Shown: in pieces, positions 1 to 8,930 of the stretch
Layout of the letters: every line of letters begins with the position of its first letter
How positions within the stretch are numbered: the stretch's first letter is position 1
Assembly (NCBI GenBank): GCA_029781795.1
Contig: JAKOWB010000202.1
Location: forward strand, 1-54,493
Source of the DNA: Pseudomonadota bacterium
GTDB taxonomy: Bacteria > Pseudomonadota > Alphaproteobacteria > Kiloniellales > JACOMY01
DNA: 54,493 bases
Reading direction: 5' to 3'
Translations under genes and position numbers: made by a program
The notes under the pieces: model-generated
The model's database searches: none
Told to the model about the DNA's origin: nothing
The model's input: only the letters and a program-made list of their open reading frames with translations

Positions 1-167
1 GTTTCCTTTTTGACGATTGCTTCCGCCTGGCCAGCGGCGGCGGCGCCCCGCGGTTCCGCAGGTCTGCCGCCCGGCCCCGGCCCTTGAGCCGCCGCGCCGC
101 CGGCCTAAGATGACGGCCAGGGCCAGTCCACCCACGCCGGCCCGGAGCAGCGAAAGCACCCTCACCC

Positions 168-572
168 TTGGCCGACCAGCCCTATAGCGCCACGACCCAG
201 GCGATCCGCGTGACCGTGCAACCGGTCTATCTGGAGGACCAGTCGCAGCCCGCCGACCACCACTACGTCTGGGCCTATCACGTGATGATCGAGAACCAGG
301 GCGCGGTGACGGTGCAGCTGCGCAACCGCCATTGGCGCATCACCGACGCCCTCGGGCGCCTCAAGGAGGTGCGTGGACCCGGCGTGGTGGGCGAGCAGCC
401 GGTACTGGCCCCGGGCGAGCGCTTCGAGTACACCAGCGGAACGCCGCTGCCGACGCCCTCGGGCATCATGGTCGGCAGCTACGAGATGGAACGGCTGGAC
501 GGCACGCGCTTCGAGGTGGCAATCCCCGCCTTCTCGCTCGACAGTCCCTACCAGGCCAAACGACTCAATTGA
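168..572 (+). CDS. apaG: ApaG family protein
   Basis: A 134-residue protein, the usual ApaG length. It has the all-beta fold signature of the family: an N-terminal segment with a [16 protein letters not shown] strand, a central [11 protein letters not shown] block, and the glycine-rich [11 protein letters not shown] followed by FEYTSGTPL and GIMVGSYEM. ApaG proteins are small fibronectin-III-like proteins linked genetically to Co2+/Mg2+ homeostasis and Ap4A metabolism; the biochemical role is not settled. The start is a TTG at 168, which begins translation at the expected N terminus; no ATG fits. folE follows 62 bases later on the same strand. Identification rests on whole-length pattern similarity and is strong. 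Confidence 0.92.
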   Translation: MADQPYSATTQAIRVTVQPVYLEDQSQPADHHYVWAYHVMIENQGAVTVQLRNRHWRITDALGRLKEVRGPGVVGEQPVLAPGERFEYTSGTPLPTPSGIMVGSYEMERLDGTRFEVAIPAFSLDSPYQAKRLN

Positions 573-634
573 AGGCCGTGTCGCCGCCGGGCCGGCCCCC
601 GCGCGACGCCGCCCTGAAGGAGACCCTGACGCCC

Positions 635-1249
635 ATGGCCAATGGCGATTCGTCCAAGGCACGCCCCAACCGGGAGGCGGCGCTGGCCGCCGTCGAGACG
701 CTGATCCGCTTCGCCGGCGACGACCCTGGCCGCGAAGGGCTGCAGGGCACGCCGGACCGGGTCGTCCGCTCCTACCTCGATCACTTCTCGGGCTACGACG
801 TCGACCCGCTGGAACTGCTGTCGCGCACCTTCGCCGAGGTCGACGGCTACGACGAGATGGTGCTGCTGCGCGACATCCGCTTCGAGTCGCACTGCGAGCA
901 CCACATGCTGCCGATCATCGGCAAGGTTCACATCGGCTATTTGCCGAACAAGCGCGTGGTCGGCATCTCCAAGCTGGCGCGCGTGGTCGACGCCTTCGCC
1001 CGCCGCCTGCAGATCCAGGAGAAGATGACGGCGCAGATCGCCAACGCCATCGCCGAGGTGCTGGAGCCCAAGGGCGTCGGCGTGGTGGTCGAGGCGGCGC
1101 ACCAGTGCATGACCACGCGCGGCGTACACAAGCCGGGCGTGACGATGGTGACCAGCCGCATGCTGGGACTTTTCCGCTCCTCGCCGACGACGCGCCGCGA
1201 GTTCCTGGCCCTGGTCGGCCAGGGCCGACCGGCGCTCGAGAACACCTGA
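635..1249 (+). CDS. folE: GTP cyclohydrolase I
   Basis: A 204-residue FolE that opens the guanine ring of GTP to give 7,8-dihydroneopterin triphosphate, the first step of folate (and queuosine-type) pterin synthesis. The zinc ligands are visible with family spacing: Cys87 and His90 in [10 protein letters not shown] and Cys158 in HQCMTTRG, matching Cys110, His113 and Cys181 of the E. coli enzyme. GKVHIGYLP and [10 protein letters not shown] are also standard. ATG 635 was chosen because an AAGGAG sequence lies 12 bases upstream; the frame stays open upstream into apaG, but that part does not look like FolE. Presence of the Cys ligands marks the Zn-dependent type IA enzyme, not the zinc-independent type IB. 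Confidence 0.95.
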   Translation: MANGDSSKARPNREAALAAVETLIRFAGDDPGREGLQGTPDRVVRSYLDHFSGYDVDPLELLSRTFAEVDGYDEMVLLRDIRFESHCEHHMLPIIGKVHIGYLPNKRVVGISKLARVVDAFARRLQIQEKMTAQIANAIAEVLEPKGVGVVVEAAHQCMTTRGVHKPGVTMVTSRMLGLFRSSPTTRREFLALVGQGRPALENT

Positions 1250-1292
1250 GGCCGGGTCCGGCGAGGCGCGGCGGGAGGAGCGGACCGGCAGC

Positions 1293-2741
1293 ATGCTCAA
1301 CCTCCGCCCTGTGCTCTCCATCGCCGGCGCGCTGCTGGCCATCCTGGCCGTGGCCATGCTGGTGCCCACGGCCCTCGACCTCGCCACCGGGTCGAAGGAC
1401 TGGCAGGCCTTCGCCGCCGCCGCCGCGGTCACGCTTTTCGTCGGCGTCGCCCTGCTGCTGGCCAACCGCGACAGCGGCTGGCGCGGCTTCGGCCTGCGCC
1501 AGGGCTTCCTGATCGCCAACATCTCCTGGCTGCTGGTGGCGATCTTCGGCGCCCTGCCCTTCGTCTTCGCGCATCCCGGCCTCGGTTTCACCGACGCGGT
1601 CTTCGAATCCATGTCCGGCATCACCACCACCGGCGCCACGGTGATGGAAGGTCTGGACAAGGTGGCGCCAGGCCTCCTGATCTGGCGCGCCATCCTCAAC
1701 TGGCTGGGCGGCATCGGCATCATCGTCATGTCGCTCGCCGTGCTGCCGATCCTGCAGGTCGGCGGCATGCAGCTCTTCCGCGTCGAGGCTTTCGCCGCCG
1801 AACAGGTGCTGCCGCGCGCCGCCGAGATCGGCGCCGGCGTCGCCATCGTCTATGTCGTGCTGACGGCGCTCGGCGCCATCGCCCTCTGGGCCGTCGGCAT
1901 GACCCCCTTCGATGCCGTGGCGCACGCCATGTCGGCGATCTCCACCGGCGGCTTCTCGACGCACGATGCCTCGGTCGCCTGGTTCAACTCCGGCGCGGTG
2001 CAGACCGTGCTGGCGCTGCTGATGCTGATCGGCGCCATGCCCTTCGTCGTCTTCCTGCGCGCCGCCACCGGCGACCCCCTGGCGGTGCTGCGCGACGGAC
2101 AGGTGCGCTGGCTGATCGGCCTGGTGCTGGCAGCCGCTGTGGTGATCGCCGTCTGGCTGTCACTGAAGAAGGTCGAGTCGGGCGGCCAGGCGCTCAGCAG
2201 CAGCCTCTTCACCACCATCTCGATGATGACCGGCACCGGCTTCCTGGTGGAGGACCCGACGCCCTGGGGCGGCTTTCCCACCGCCGTGCTGCTGCTGTTG
2301 ATGTTCGTCGGCGGTGGCGCCGGCTCCACCACCAGCGGCGTGAAGATCTTCCGCGTGCAGGTCTTCATCTCCATCGCGCTGGCGCAGCTGCGCCGCCTGA
2401 CCCAGCCGCACGGCGTCTTCATCGCCTACTTCAATCGCCGTCCCGTGCCGGACGAGGTGAGCGACCAGGTGATGGGCTTCTTCTTTCTTTACGGTCTCGC
2501 CTATGTTGTGCTGGCGGCGGGGCTCGGCCTCATGGGCCTCGACTTCACCACCGCGCTCTCGGCCGCGGCCAGCGCCCTGGCCAACGTCGGCCCGGGCCTC
2601 GGCGATCCACTGGTCGCCGCCGGCAACTTCAGCGACCTGCCGGGCCTGGCGAAGTGGTGGCTGGTCGGCGGCATGCTGCTCGGCCGGCTGGAGATCATCA
2701 CCCTGCTGGTGCTGCTGACGCGCGGCTTCTGGCGCGGCTAG
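1293..2741 (+). CDS. trkH: TrkH family potassium uptake protein
   Basis: A 482-residue integral membrane protein of the Trk/Ktr/HKT superfamily, the translocating subunit for K+ uptake. The four pore-loop repeats can be traced: SGITTTGAT near residue 110, SAISTGGFST near 215, SMMTGTGFL near 310, and ALANVGPGLG near 430. The glycine of each is the filter residue. A cluster of about ten hydrophobic helices connects them. TrkH works with the cytosolic NAD/nucleotide-binding protein TrkA, which is not in this window. A GGAGGAG site lies about 14 bases before the ATG, rather far. argE follows after only 14 bases, so the two may be cotranscribed although functionally unrelated. Confidence 0.93.
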   Translation: MLNLRPVLSIAGALLAILAVAMLVPTALDLATGSKDWQAFAAAAAVTLFVGVALLLANRDSGWRGFGLRQGFLIANISWLLVAIFGALPFVFAHPGLGFTDAVFESMSGITTTGATVMEGLDKVAPGLLIWRAILNWLGGIGIIVMSLAVLPILQVGGMQLFRVEAFAAEQVLPRAAEIGAGVAIVYVVLTALGAIALWAVGMTPFDAVAHAMSAISTGGFSTHDASVAWFNSGAVQTVLALLMLIGAMPFVVFLRAATGDPLAVLRDGQVRWLIGLVLAAAVVIAVWLSLKKVESGGQALSSSLFTTISMMTGTGFLVEDPTPWGGFPTAVLLLLMFVGGGAGSTTSGVKIFRVQVFISIALAQLRRLTQPHGVFIAYFNRRPVPDEVSDQVMGFFFLYGLAYVVLAAGLGLMGLDFTTALSAAASALANVGPGLGDPLVAAGNFSDLPGLAKWWLVGGMLLGRLEIITLLVLLTRGFWRG

Positions 2742-2755
2742 GGAGGATTCGTTCG

Positions 2756-3925
2756 GTGAGCAAGCCCCGCTACAGCCCGCGCGAGATGCTGGAGAAGCTG
2801 GTCGCCTTCGACACCACCTCGGCGCTGTCCAACCTGGCGCTGATCGAGTTCGTCGAGGGCTACCTCGACGCCTGGGGCGTGCCGCACCGCCGCGTGCCCA
2901 ACGCCGAGGGCAACAAGTCCAACCTGCTGGCGACGGTCGGCGGCGCGCGGCCGGGCGGCGTCGTGCTCTCGGGCCACAGCGACGTGGTGCCGGTGGCAGG
3001 CCAGCCCTGGAGCAGCGATCCCTTCGCCCTCACCGAACGCGACGGCAAGCTCTTCGGCCGCGGCACCTGCGACATGAAGGCCTTCCTGGCCATCGGCCTG
3101 GCGCTGCTGCCCGAGATGCTGGCACGCCCGCTCAAGGCGCCGCTGCACTTCGCCATCTCCTATGACGAGGAGGTCGGCTGCCTGGGCGTCGGCCGCATGA
3201 TCGAGCTGATGGCGCGCGAACTGCCCAAGCCCCGCGCCGTCATCATCGGCGAGCCGAGCGAGATGCGCATCGTCAACGCGCACAAGGGCATCACCTCGCA
3301 CTACGTGCGCATCCGCGGCCACGAGGTGCACTCCAGCCAGCCGCACCGCGGCGCCAACGCGGTGATCGCCGCCGGCCGCCTGGTCAACCGCCTCTACGAG
3401 ATGGCGGCGGCGCGCGAGGCCGAGCCCTATGGCGACAGCGGCTTCCAGCCGCCCTACACCACCTTCAACGTCGGCGTGATCCACGGCGGCACGGCGGCCA
3501 ACATCGTGCCGCTCGACTGCTGGTTCGTGTTCGAGTACCGCGTGCACCCCGGCGACAGCGGCCAGGCGATCCTGCAGGAGTTCGCCAGCTACTGCCACGG
3601 CACGGTCGAGCCCTGGCTGAAGCGCCATGCGCCCGAGGCCTCGATCTCGATCGAGGAGCGCGCCTCGGTGCCGCCGCTGCTGCCCGAGGCCGACGGCGCG
3701 GCCGAGGCGCTGGTGCGCCACCTGACCGGCGCCAACCAGGCCGGCGTCGTCTCCTACGCCACCGAGGGCGGGCAGTTCCAGCAGGCCGGCTTCTCCACGG
3801 TGATCTGCGGCCCCGGCTCGATCGACCAGGCGCACCAGCCGGACGAATTCATCTCGCTGGCGCAGCTCGAGGCTGGCACGGCCTTCCAGCGCCGCCTGAT
3901 CGACTGGGCGCAGAGCGCCGCCTGA
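2756..3925 (+). CDS. argE: Acetylornithine deacetylase (M20 family)
   Basis: A 389-residue M20-family amidohydrolase, best read as ArgE, which removes the acetyl group from N2-acetylornithine to give ornithine. Metal ligands and catalytic residues follow the family pattern: His74 in SGHSDVVPV, Asp106 in GRGTCDMKAF, and the Glu138-Glu139 pair in YDEEVGC. GGTAANIVP and the C-terminal GSIDQAHQPDEF are also typical of ArgE. Start is GTG 2756, with GGGAGGA nine bases upstream. The argD-argF-hslO operon lies on the opposite strand 3 kb away, which supports an arginine role. DapE is the main alternative, but the overall pattern and length favour ArgE. Confidence 0.87.
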   Translation: MSKPRYSPREMLEKLVAFDTTSALSNLALIEFVEGYLDAWGVPHRRVPNAEGNKSNLLATVGGARPGGVVLSGHSDVVPVAGQPWSSDPFALTERDGKLFGRGTCDMKAFLAIGLALLPEMLARPLKAPLHFAISYDEEVGCLGVGRMIELMARELPKPRAVIIGEPSEMRIVNAHKGITSHYVRIRGHEVHSSQPHRGANAVIAAGRLVNRLYEMAAAREAEPYGDSGFQPPYTTFNVGVIHGGTAANIVPLDCWFVFEYRVHPGDSGQAILQEFASYCHGTVEPWLKRHAPEASISIEERASVPPLLPEADGAAEALVRHLTGANQAGVVSYATEGGQFQQAGFSTVICGPGSIDQAHQPDEFISLAQLEAGTAFQRRLIDWAQSAA

Positions 3926-3938
3926 TCCGGGGAGAACC

Positions 3939-5678
3939 ATGACAGGGCACGAAGAGGGCACGGTCCGCTACGAGGCGGCGGAGAAGCCGCCGCACGCGCT
4001 GTCCGCCGCGCTGGGCGCGCAGAGCGTGGCACTGATCATCTCCGGCATCGTCTTCACCCCGGTCATCGTGCTGCGCGCCGGCAACGCCGACGAGGCCACC
4101 ACCGCCTGGTCGATCTTCGCCGCGCTCCTGGTCAGCGGCCTCACCACGGTGCTGCAGGCCCGCCCGGTCTGGCGCATCGGCGCCGGCTACGTGCTCTTCA
4201 TGGGCACCTCGGGCGCCTTCATCTCGGTCGGCATCGAGGCGCTGCTGCAGGGCGGCGCCGCGCTGCTGATGACGCTGATCGTCGCCTCCTCGCTGCTGCA
4301 GTTCCCGCTGGCGGCGAACCTCGGCGTCCTGCGCCGCATCGTGACGCCGACGGTCGGCGGCACCTGCATCATGCTGATCGCCGTCACCGTCATGCCGATC
4401 GTCTTCCGCATGCTGGAGCAGGTGCCCGAGAGCGCGGCCGGCAGCGATCCGCTGGGCGCACCCGCCGCCGCGCTGGTGACGCTGCTGGTGATCCTCGGCG
4501 TCTCGCTGTTCGGCGCCCGGCGCTGGCGCCTCTGGTCGCCGCTCTTCGGCCTGCTGGCGGGCACCGCCGTCGCCGCCGGCTACGGGCTCTACGATGCCGG
4601 GCCGGTCGGGGCCGCCGCCTGGCTCGGCCTGCCCGACATCGCCTGGCCGGGCCTCGACCTCGGCTTCGGGCCGGCCTTCTGGTCGCTGTTGCCGGGCTTC
4701 CTCATCGTCACCGTCGTCGGCGCCATCGAGACCTTCGGGGACGGCATCGCCATCCAGCGCGTCTCCTTCCGCAAGCCGCGCGCCGTCGACTTCCGCGCGG
4801 TGCAGGGCGCGGTCTATGCCGACGGCCTGGGCAACCTGCTCTCCGGCCTCGCCGGCACGCTGCCCAACACCACCTACTCCACCTCGATCTCGGTGGTGGA
4901 GATGACCGGCGTGGCGGCGCGGCGCGTCGCCATCTGGGGCGGTGTCTTCCTGCTGCTGCTGGCCTTCTCGCCCAAGGTCGCGGCGCTGCTGCTGGCGGTG
5001 CCGAGCCCGGTGGTCGCCGCCTATATCCTGGTGCTGCTGGTGATGCTCTTCATGCACGGCCTGCAGCTCGCGCTGGAGGAGGGCGCCACCTTCGAGAACT
5101 CGCTGGTGGTCGGCATGAGCCTGTGGCTCGGCATCGGCTTCCAGAACAAGGCGGTCTTCTACGACCTGCTGCCGACCTGGGCAGCCTCGCTGCTGAGCAA
5201 CGGCATGACCACCGGCACCCTGGTCGCCGTGCTGATGACCCTGATGCTGCGCCTGAAGCACGGCCGTCGGGAACGCCTGCAGGCGCCGCTGGAAACCGCC
5301 TCGCTGCCGCGGGTACAGAGCTTCCTGCAGGGCGTGGCCCGGACCGCCGGCTGGGACCGCGGTGCGACGCATCGCCTGCAGCTCGCCGGCGAGGAAACGC
5401 TGCTGGTGATGCTGGAGCACGCGCCGGCCAGTGCCGCGCCCCGGCAGCTGCGCATCGAGGCGCGGCGCGCGGCGGCGCAGATCGAGCTCGACATCGTGGT
5501 GGGGCCGCTCGGTGCCAACCTCTCGGATGCGCTGGCCGAGGTGGCGGCCGCCGGCGAAACGCCCAGCGAGGACGCGATCTCCTTCCGCATCCTGCGCTCC
5601 ATCGTCGAGGAGATGCGCCACCAGCAGTACCACGGCATCGACTTCATCACGCTGAAGGTCGGCAGCCGGCCGCTGTAG
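3939..5678 (+). CDS. NCS2 nucleobase permease with C-terminal ATPase-like domain
   Basis: A 579-residue protein. Residues about 20-445 are a nucleobase-cation symporter-2 permease (xanthine/uracil/urate type) with 12-14 membrane segments, including GAIETFGDGIAIQ and the signature GLGNLLSGLAGTLPNTTYS. Residues about 450-575 are soluble and resemble the RsbW-type GHKL ATPase fold: SFLQGVARTAGWD then LQLAGEETLLVMLEH near 480-494, and a C-terminal half ending in FRILRSIVEEM and DFITLKV. The expected N-box asparagine is Val490, and a glycine-rich G box is not visible, so ATP binding is doubtful. ATG 3939 follows argE by 13 bases with a GGGGAGAA site. The substrate cannot be told from sequence. The tail may be a regulatory module. 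Confidence 0.83.
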   Translation: MTGHEEGTVRYEAAEKPPHALSAALGAQSVALIISGIVFTPVIVLRAGNADEATTAWSIFAALLVSGLTTVLQARPVWRIGAGYVLFMGTSGAFISVGIEALLQGGAALLMTLIVASSLLQFPLAANLGVLRRIVTPTVGGTCIMLIAVTVMPIVFRMLEQVPESAAGSDPLGAPAAALVTLLVILGVSLFGARRWRLWSPLFGLLAGTAVAAGYGLYDAGPVGAAAWLGLPDIAWPGLDLGFGPAFWSLLPGFLIVTVVGAIETFGDGIAIQRVSFRKPRAVDFRAVQGAVYADGLGNLLSGLAGTLPNTTYSTSISVVEMTGVAARRVAIWGGVFLLLLAFSPKVAALLLAVPSPVVAAYILVLLVMLFMHGLQLALEEGATFENSLVVGMSLWLGIGFQNKAVFYDLLPTWAASLLSNGMTTGTLVAVLMTLMLRLKHGRRERLQAPLETASLPRVQSFLQGVARTAGWDRGATHRLQLAGEETLLVMLEHAPASAAPRQLRIEARRAAAQIELDIVVGPLGANLSDALAEVAAAGETPSEDAISFRILRSIVEEMRHQQYHGIDFITLKVGSRPL

Positions 5679-5690
5679 GAATCGCCTTCC

Positions 5691-6617
5691 CTAGCGCTTC
5701 AGCGCGGCGACCTCTTCCGGCGTGAAGTCATAGGCGCGGTTGCAGAACTGGCAGGTGACGGTGATCTTGCCGTCGACCGTCATCTCCCGCACCTCGCTCT
5801 CGGTCATGCTCGCCAGCACCGGCTCGATGCGCGCGCGCGAGCAGCGGCAGCCGGCGGCGACGAGGCGCGGCGCCTGCACCTCGAGCTGCTCCTCGTGGAA
5901 CAGGCGCCAGAGCAGATGGCCTGGTTCCAGCGCCGGGTCCAGCAGCTCGGCGTCGGTCAGGGTCGACATCAGGATCGTGGCGCGGCGCCAGCCCTCTTCG
6001 CGCGCCTCGGACAGCAGCACCTCGTCGCCGGCATGCTCGCTCGCCGGCAGGCGTTGCAGGATCAGCGCCGCGGCGCGCCACTGGCCCTCCACCTGCTGCG
6101 CGGCGACGTGGATCGCGGTCGGCAGCTGCTCGCTCTGGCGGAAGTAGTGCAGGAAGCAGTCGCTGAGGCTCTGCCCCTCCAGCGCGACGATGCCCTGGTA
6201 GCGCTGCGTGACGTCCTTCTGCTCTACCGTGAAGGCGAGGTAGCCGGCGCCGCAGAGCCGCGGCAGCGAGGGGTTCGGCTCGCGCGCCAGGATGCGGGCG
6301 ACCGCGTCGTGATCGACCTCGGCATAGGCCCTGAGGCTGCCGGCGCTGGTCAGGTCGGCCACCATCAGGCGCACCGCGCCGTCGCCCTTGGTCTGGATGG
6401 TGAAGACGCCGTCGAACTTCATCAGCGAGCCGAGGCCGCCGGTCAGCACCAGCATCTCGGCCAGCAGGCGCGCGACCGGTCCTTCGTAGGCGTGGCGGGT
6501 CAGCACCTCGTGCGCCGCCGTGCCGAGGCGCACCAGGCGCCCGCGCACGCCGGCGGTCGGCAGCAGGAAGGGCAGCACCGCGTCGGGTGCCGCCCCCTCC
6601 GTGCGTCGGTCGCTCAC
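5691..6617 (-). CDS. hslO: Hsp33 redox-regulated holdase chaperone
   Basis: A 308-residue Hsp33, a cytosolic chaperone activated by disulfide formation under oxidative stress. The C-terminal redox switch is complete: Cys257 and Cys259 (CRC) followed after 29 residues by Cys289 and Cys292 (CQFC), the CXC-Xn-CXXC zinc site. Upstream are [22 protein letters not shown] and [18 protein letters not shown], typical of the substrate-binding domain. Start is GTG 6617, whose GTGA overlaps the argF stop, so translation is probably coupled to argF. hslO downstream of argD-argF is a recurring alphaproteobacterial arrangement. It converges on the permease gene with 12 bases between stops and no clear terminator. 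Confidence 0.95.
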   Translation of the reverse strand: MSDRRTEGAAPDAVLPFLLPTAGVRGRLVRLGTAAHEVLTRHAYEGPVARLLAEMLVLTGGLGSLMKFDGVFTIQTKGDGAVRLMVADLTSAGSLRAYAEVDHDAVARILAREPNPSLPRLCGAGYLAFTVEQKDVTQRYQGIVALEGQSLSDCFLHYFRQSEQLPTAIHVAAQQVEGQWRAAALILQRLPASEHAGDEVLLSEAREEGWRRATILMSTLTDAELLDPALEPGHLLWRLFHEEQLEVQAPRLVAAGCRCSRARIEPVLASMTESEVREMTVDGKITVTCQFCNRAYDFTPEEVAALKR

Positions 6618-7564
6618 AGCCCCAGGCACCAGGCGAGGATGCCCTTCTGCGCGTGCAGGCGGTTCTCGGCCTCGTCCCAGACCACGGACTGCGGCCCGTC
6701 CATCACCTCGGCCGAGACCTCCTTGCCGCGATAGGCCGGCAGGCAGTGCATGAAGATCGCGCCCTCGGCCGCCTGGCGCATGACCTCGCCGTTGACCTGG
6801 TAGGGCGCAAGCAGCTTGGCGCGTCGCTCGCTGTCGCCGACGTCGTCGCCCATCGAGACCCAGGTGTCGGTCACCACGCAGTCGGCACCGGCCACCGCCT
6901 CGCTGACCTTGTGGGTCACGGTGATCTCGCCGCCCTCGGCCTTGGCCCAGCCCAGCACCTGGCCGCTGGGGGTCAGGCTGTCGGGACAGGCCAGCTTCAA
7001 CTGGAAGCCGAAGCGCGTCGCGGCGTGGATCCACGAGGCCGCCATGTTGTTGCCGTCGCCGACCCAGGCCACCGACTTGCCGGCGATCGGCCCGCGGTGC
7101 TCCTCGAAGGTCATGACGTCGGCCATGAGCTGGCAGGGATGCGTGCGGTCGGTGAGGCCGTTGATCACCGGCACCGTGGCATAGTCCGCCAGCTCCAGCA
7201 GCTTCTCCTCGCGCGTGGTGCGGATCATGATCGCATCGACATAGCGCGACAGCACGCGGGCGGTGTCGGCGACGGTCTCGCCGCGGCCGATCTGGGTCCC
7301 CGAGGGCTCCAGCACCACGGCCTGGCCGCCGAGCTGCTGGATGCCGACCTCGAAGGAGACGCGTGTGCGCGTCGAGGGCTTCTCGAAGATCAGCGCGATG
7401 GCCTTGCCGGCCAGCGGCTTCTCCACGCCACCCACCACCTCGCCTCGCTTGAAGGCCTTGCCCCGCTCCAGGATCTCCCTGAGCGTCTTCTGGTCCAGCC
7501 GGTCGAGGTCGAGGAAGTGCCGAGGGCGAATCGCGGGGGGGCGGGCCTTCAGGTCGCCGCCCAT
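6614..7564 (-). CDS. argF: Ornithine carbamoyltransferase
   Basis: A 316-residue OTCase that makes citrulline from ornithine and carbamoyl phosphate. Carbamoyl-phosphate binding residues are at 64-67 (STRT) and 142-145 (HPCQ); the ornithine loop DTWVSMGD is near 233-240 and the catalytic HCLP at 273-276. Length and motifs are those of an anabolic enzyme. The ATG at 7564 shares a base with the argD stop (TGATG), and its own stop overlaps the hslO GTG, so the three genes form a tightly coupled unit. Reading frames remain open upstream into argD, but the ATG at the junction is clearly the start. Confidence 0.97.
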   Translation of the reverse strand: MGGDLKARPPAIRPRHFLDLDRLDQKTLREILERGKAFKRGEVVGGVEKPLAGKAIALIFEKPSTRTRVSFEVGIQQLGGQAVVLEPSGTQIGRGETVADTARVLSRYVDAIMIRTTREEKLLELADYATVPVINGLTDRTHPCQLMADVMTFEEHRGPIAGKSVAWVGDGNNMAASWIHAATRFGFQLKLACPDSLTPSGQVLGWAKAEGGEITVTHKVSEAVAGADCVVTDTWVSMGDDVGDSERRAKLLAPYQVNGEVMRQAAEGAIFMHCLPAYRGKEVSAEVMDGPQSVVWDEAENRLHAQKGILAWCLGL

Positions 7565-8757
7565 CAGGCCGCCCCCTTGAGCTTCTCCGCCGCATAGGCG
7601 GTCGCCACCTTGTCGATGATGGCGGCGGCCTCGGCGATCTCCTGCTCGCCGATGATCAGCGGCGGCACGATGCGGATGACGTTCTCGGCGGCGGTGACCG
7701 TCAGCAGGCCGGCATTGCGCAGCGCCACCTGGATCTCGCCCGCCGGCGGGTCGCAGCGCAGGCCCTGGATCAGGCCCTCGCCCCGCACCTCGACGAAGAC
7801 CTTGGGATGGCGGCGCACCAGTTCCTCGAGCTTGGCCTTGAGCTTGCGCCCGGTGCGCTCGACCCCCTCCAGGAAGCCCGGCGCCAGCATGACGTCGAGC
7901 ACGGCATTGCCGATCGCCATGGCCAGCGGGTTGCCGCCATAGGTCGAGCCGTGGGTGCCGGCGGTCATGCCGGCCGAGGCCTTGTCGGTGGCCAGGCACG
8001 CGCCCAGCGGGAAGCCGCCGCCGATGCCCTTGGCCGTGGCCAGGACGTCGGGGGTGATGCCCGCCCACTCGTGCGCGAAGAGCTTGCCGGTACGGCCCAT
8101 GCCGCACTGCACCTCGTCGAAGAACAGCAGCAGGCCGTACTCGTCGCAGATCTCGCGCAGCGCCTTGATGTAGTCGCGCGAGCCGGCGCGGATGCCGCCC
8201 TCGCCCTGGATCGGCTCGACCAGGATCGCCGCGGTCTCGTCGTCGATGGCGGCGCGCAGTTCGTTGAGGTTGTTGAAGGCCACATGCACGAAGCCCGGCA
8301 CGTCCGGCGCGAAGCCGGCCAGGTACTTCGGGTTGCCGGCGGCGGCCAGCGCCGTCAGCGTGCGGCCGTGGAAGGCGCCGTTGGCGCCGATGATCTTCCA
8401 GCGGTTCGGGTTGCCGGTGTCATCGTGGTACTTGCGGCAGATCTTGATGCCGCACTCGATGGCCTCGGCGCCGGAGTTGCCGAAGAAGACCTTGTCGGCG
8501 AAGGAGGCGCCACAGAGCCGCTCGGCCAGGCGCTCGCCCTCGGGGATGCGGTAGAGGTTGGAGACGTGCCAGAGCTTGCGGCCCTGCTCCTCCAGCGCCT
8601 TCACCAGGTGCGGATGGCTGTGACCCAGGGAATTCACCGCGATGCCCGCCGCGAAGTCCAGATAACGTCGCCCGTCCGTGGAAAAGAGATAGGCCCCCTC
8701 GCCACGATCGAAGGCGAGATCCGCGCGGTTGTAGGTCGGCATCAGCGCGCTGGTCAC
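7564..8757 (-). CDS. argD: Acetylornithine aminotransferase
   Basis: A 397-residue class III PLP aminotransferase, converting N-acetylglutamate semialdehyde to N-acetylornithine and often also acting as succinyl-diaminopimelate transaminase in lysine synthesis. PLP contacts: GNSGAEAIE near 93-101, [13 protein letters not shown] at 212-224 (Asp214 and Gln217), and Lys243 in ATAKGIGGG as the Schiff-base lysine. Start is GTG 8757, with an AAAAGGA site about nine bases upstream. It is the first gene of argD-argF-hslO. A perfect inverted repeat lies about 40-60 bases upstream of the start. Confidence 0.95.
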   Translation of the reverse strand: MTSALMPTYNRADLAFDRGEGAYLFSTDGRRYLDFAAGIAVNSLGHSHPHLVKALEEQGRKLWHVSNLYRIPEGERLAERLCGASFADKVFFGNSGAEAIECGIKICRKYHDDTGNPNRWKIIGANGAFHGRTLTALAAAGNPKYLAGFAPDVPGFVHVAFNNLNELRAAIDDETAAILVEPIQGEGGIRAGSRDYIKALREICDEYGLLLFFDEVQCGMGRTGKLFAHEWAGITPDVLATAKGIGGGFPLGACLATDKASAGMTAGTHGSTYGGNPLAMAIGNAVLDVMLAPGFLEGVERTGRKLKAKLEELVRRHPKVFVEVRGEGLIQGLRCDPPAGEIQVALRNAGLLTVTAAENVIRIVPPLIIGEQEIAEAAAIIDKVATAYAAEKLKGAA

Positions 8758-8795
8758 GGACAGACATCCTTTTCAGGTAAGACGACTACGGGTCC

Positions 8796-8815
8796 GCCGG
8801 GAGGCACCTCCCGGC
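8796..8815 (-). promoter_or_regulatory. Inverted repeat in the argD leader
   Basis: Two 9-base perfectly complementary arms (GCCGGGAGG / CCTCCCGGC) are separated by two bases, 40-60 bases upstream of the argD GTG. No T-run follows on either strand, so it is not a typical terminator. It could be a leader hairpin or operator, or chance in GC-rich DNA. Nothing else identifiable lies between argD and ggt (8758-8930). Confidence 0.25.
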
Positions 8816-8930
8816 CGGCAGGGGGATCAAAGGGGGAATAGGGGGCAGTGTCAATGCGCGGGGGGCGGGTGGCTGTCCGCCGTCCGCCGCAGGCGGGGCA
8901 AAGACTTGTCCCGCTTCAATCGACCCTGGC

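Noticed and set aside
1..167. A gene end or promoter at the left edge
   Set aside because: No recognisable coding signal, repeat or RNA; only the upstream region of apaG is visible.
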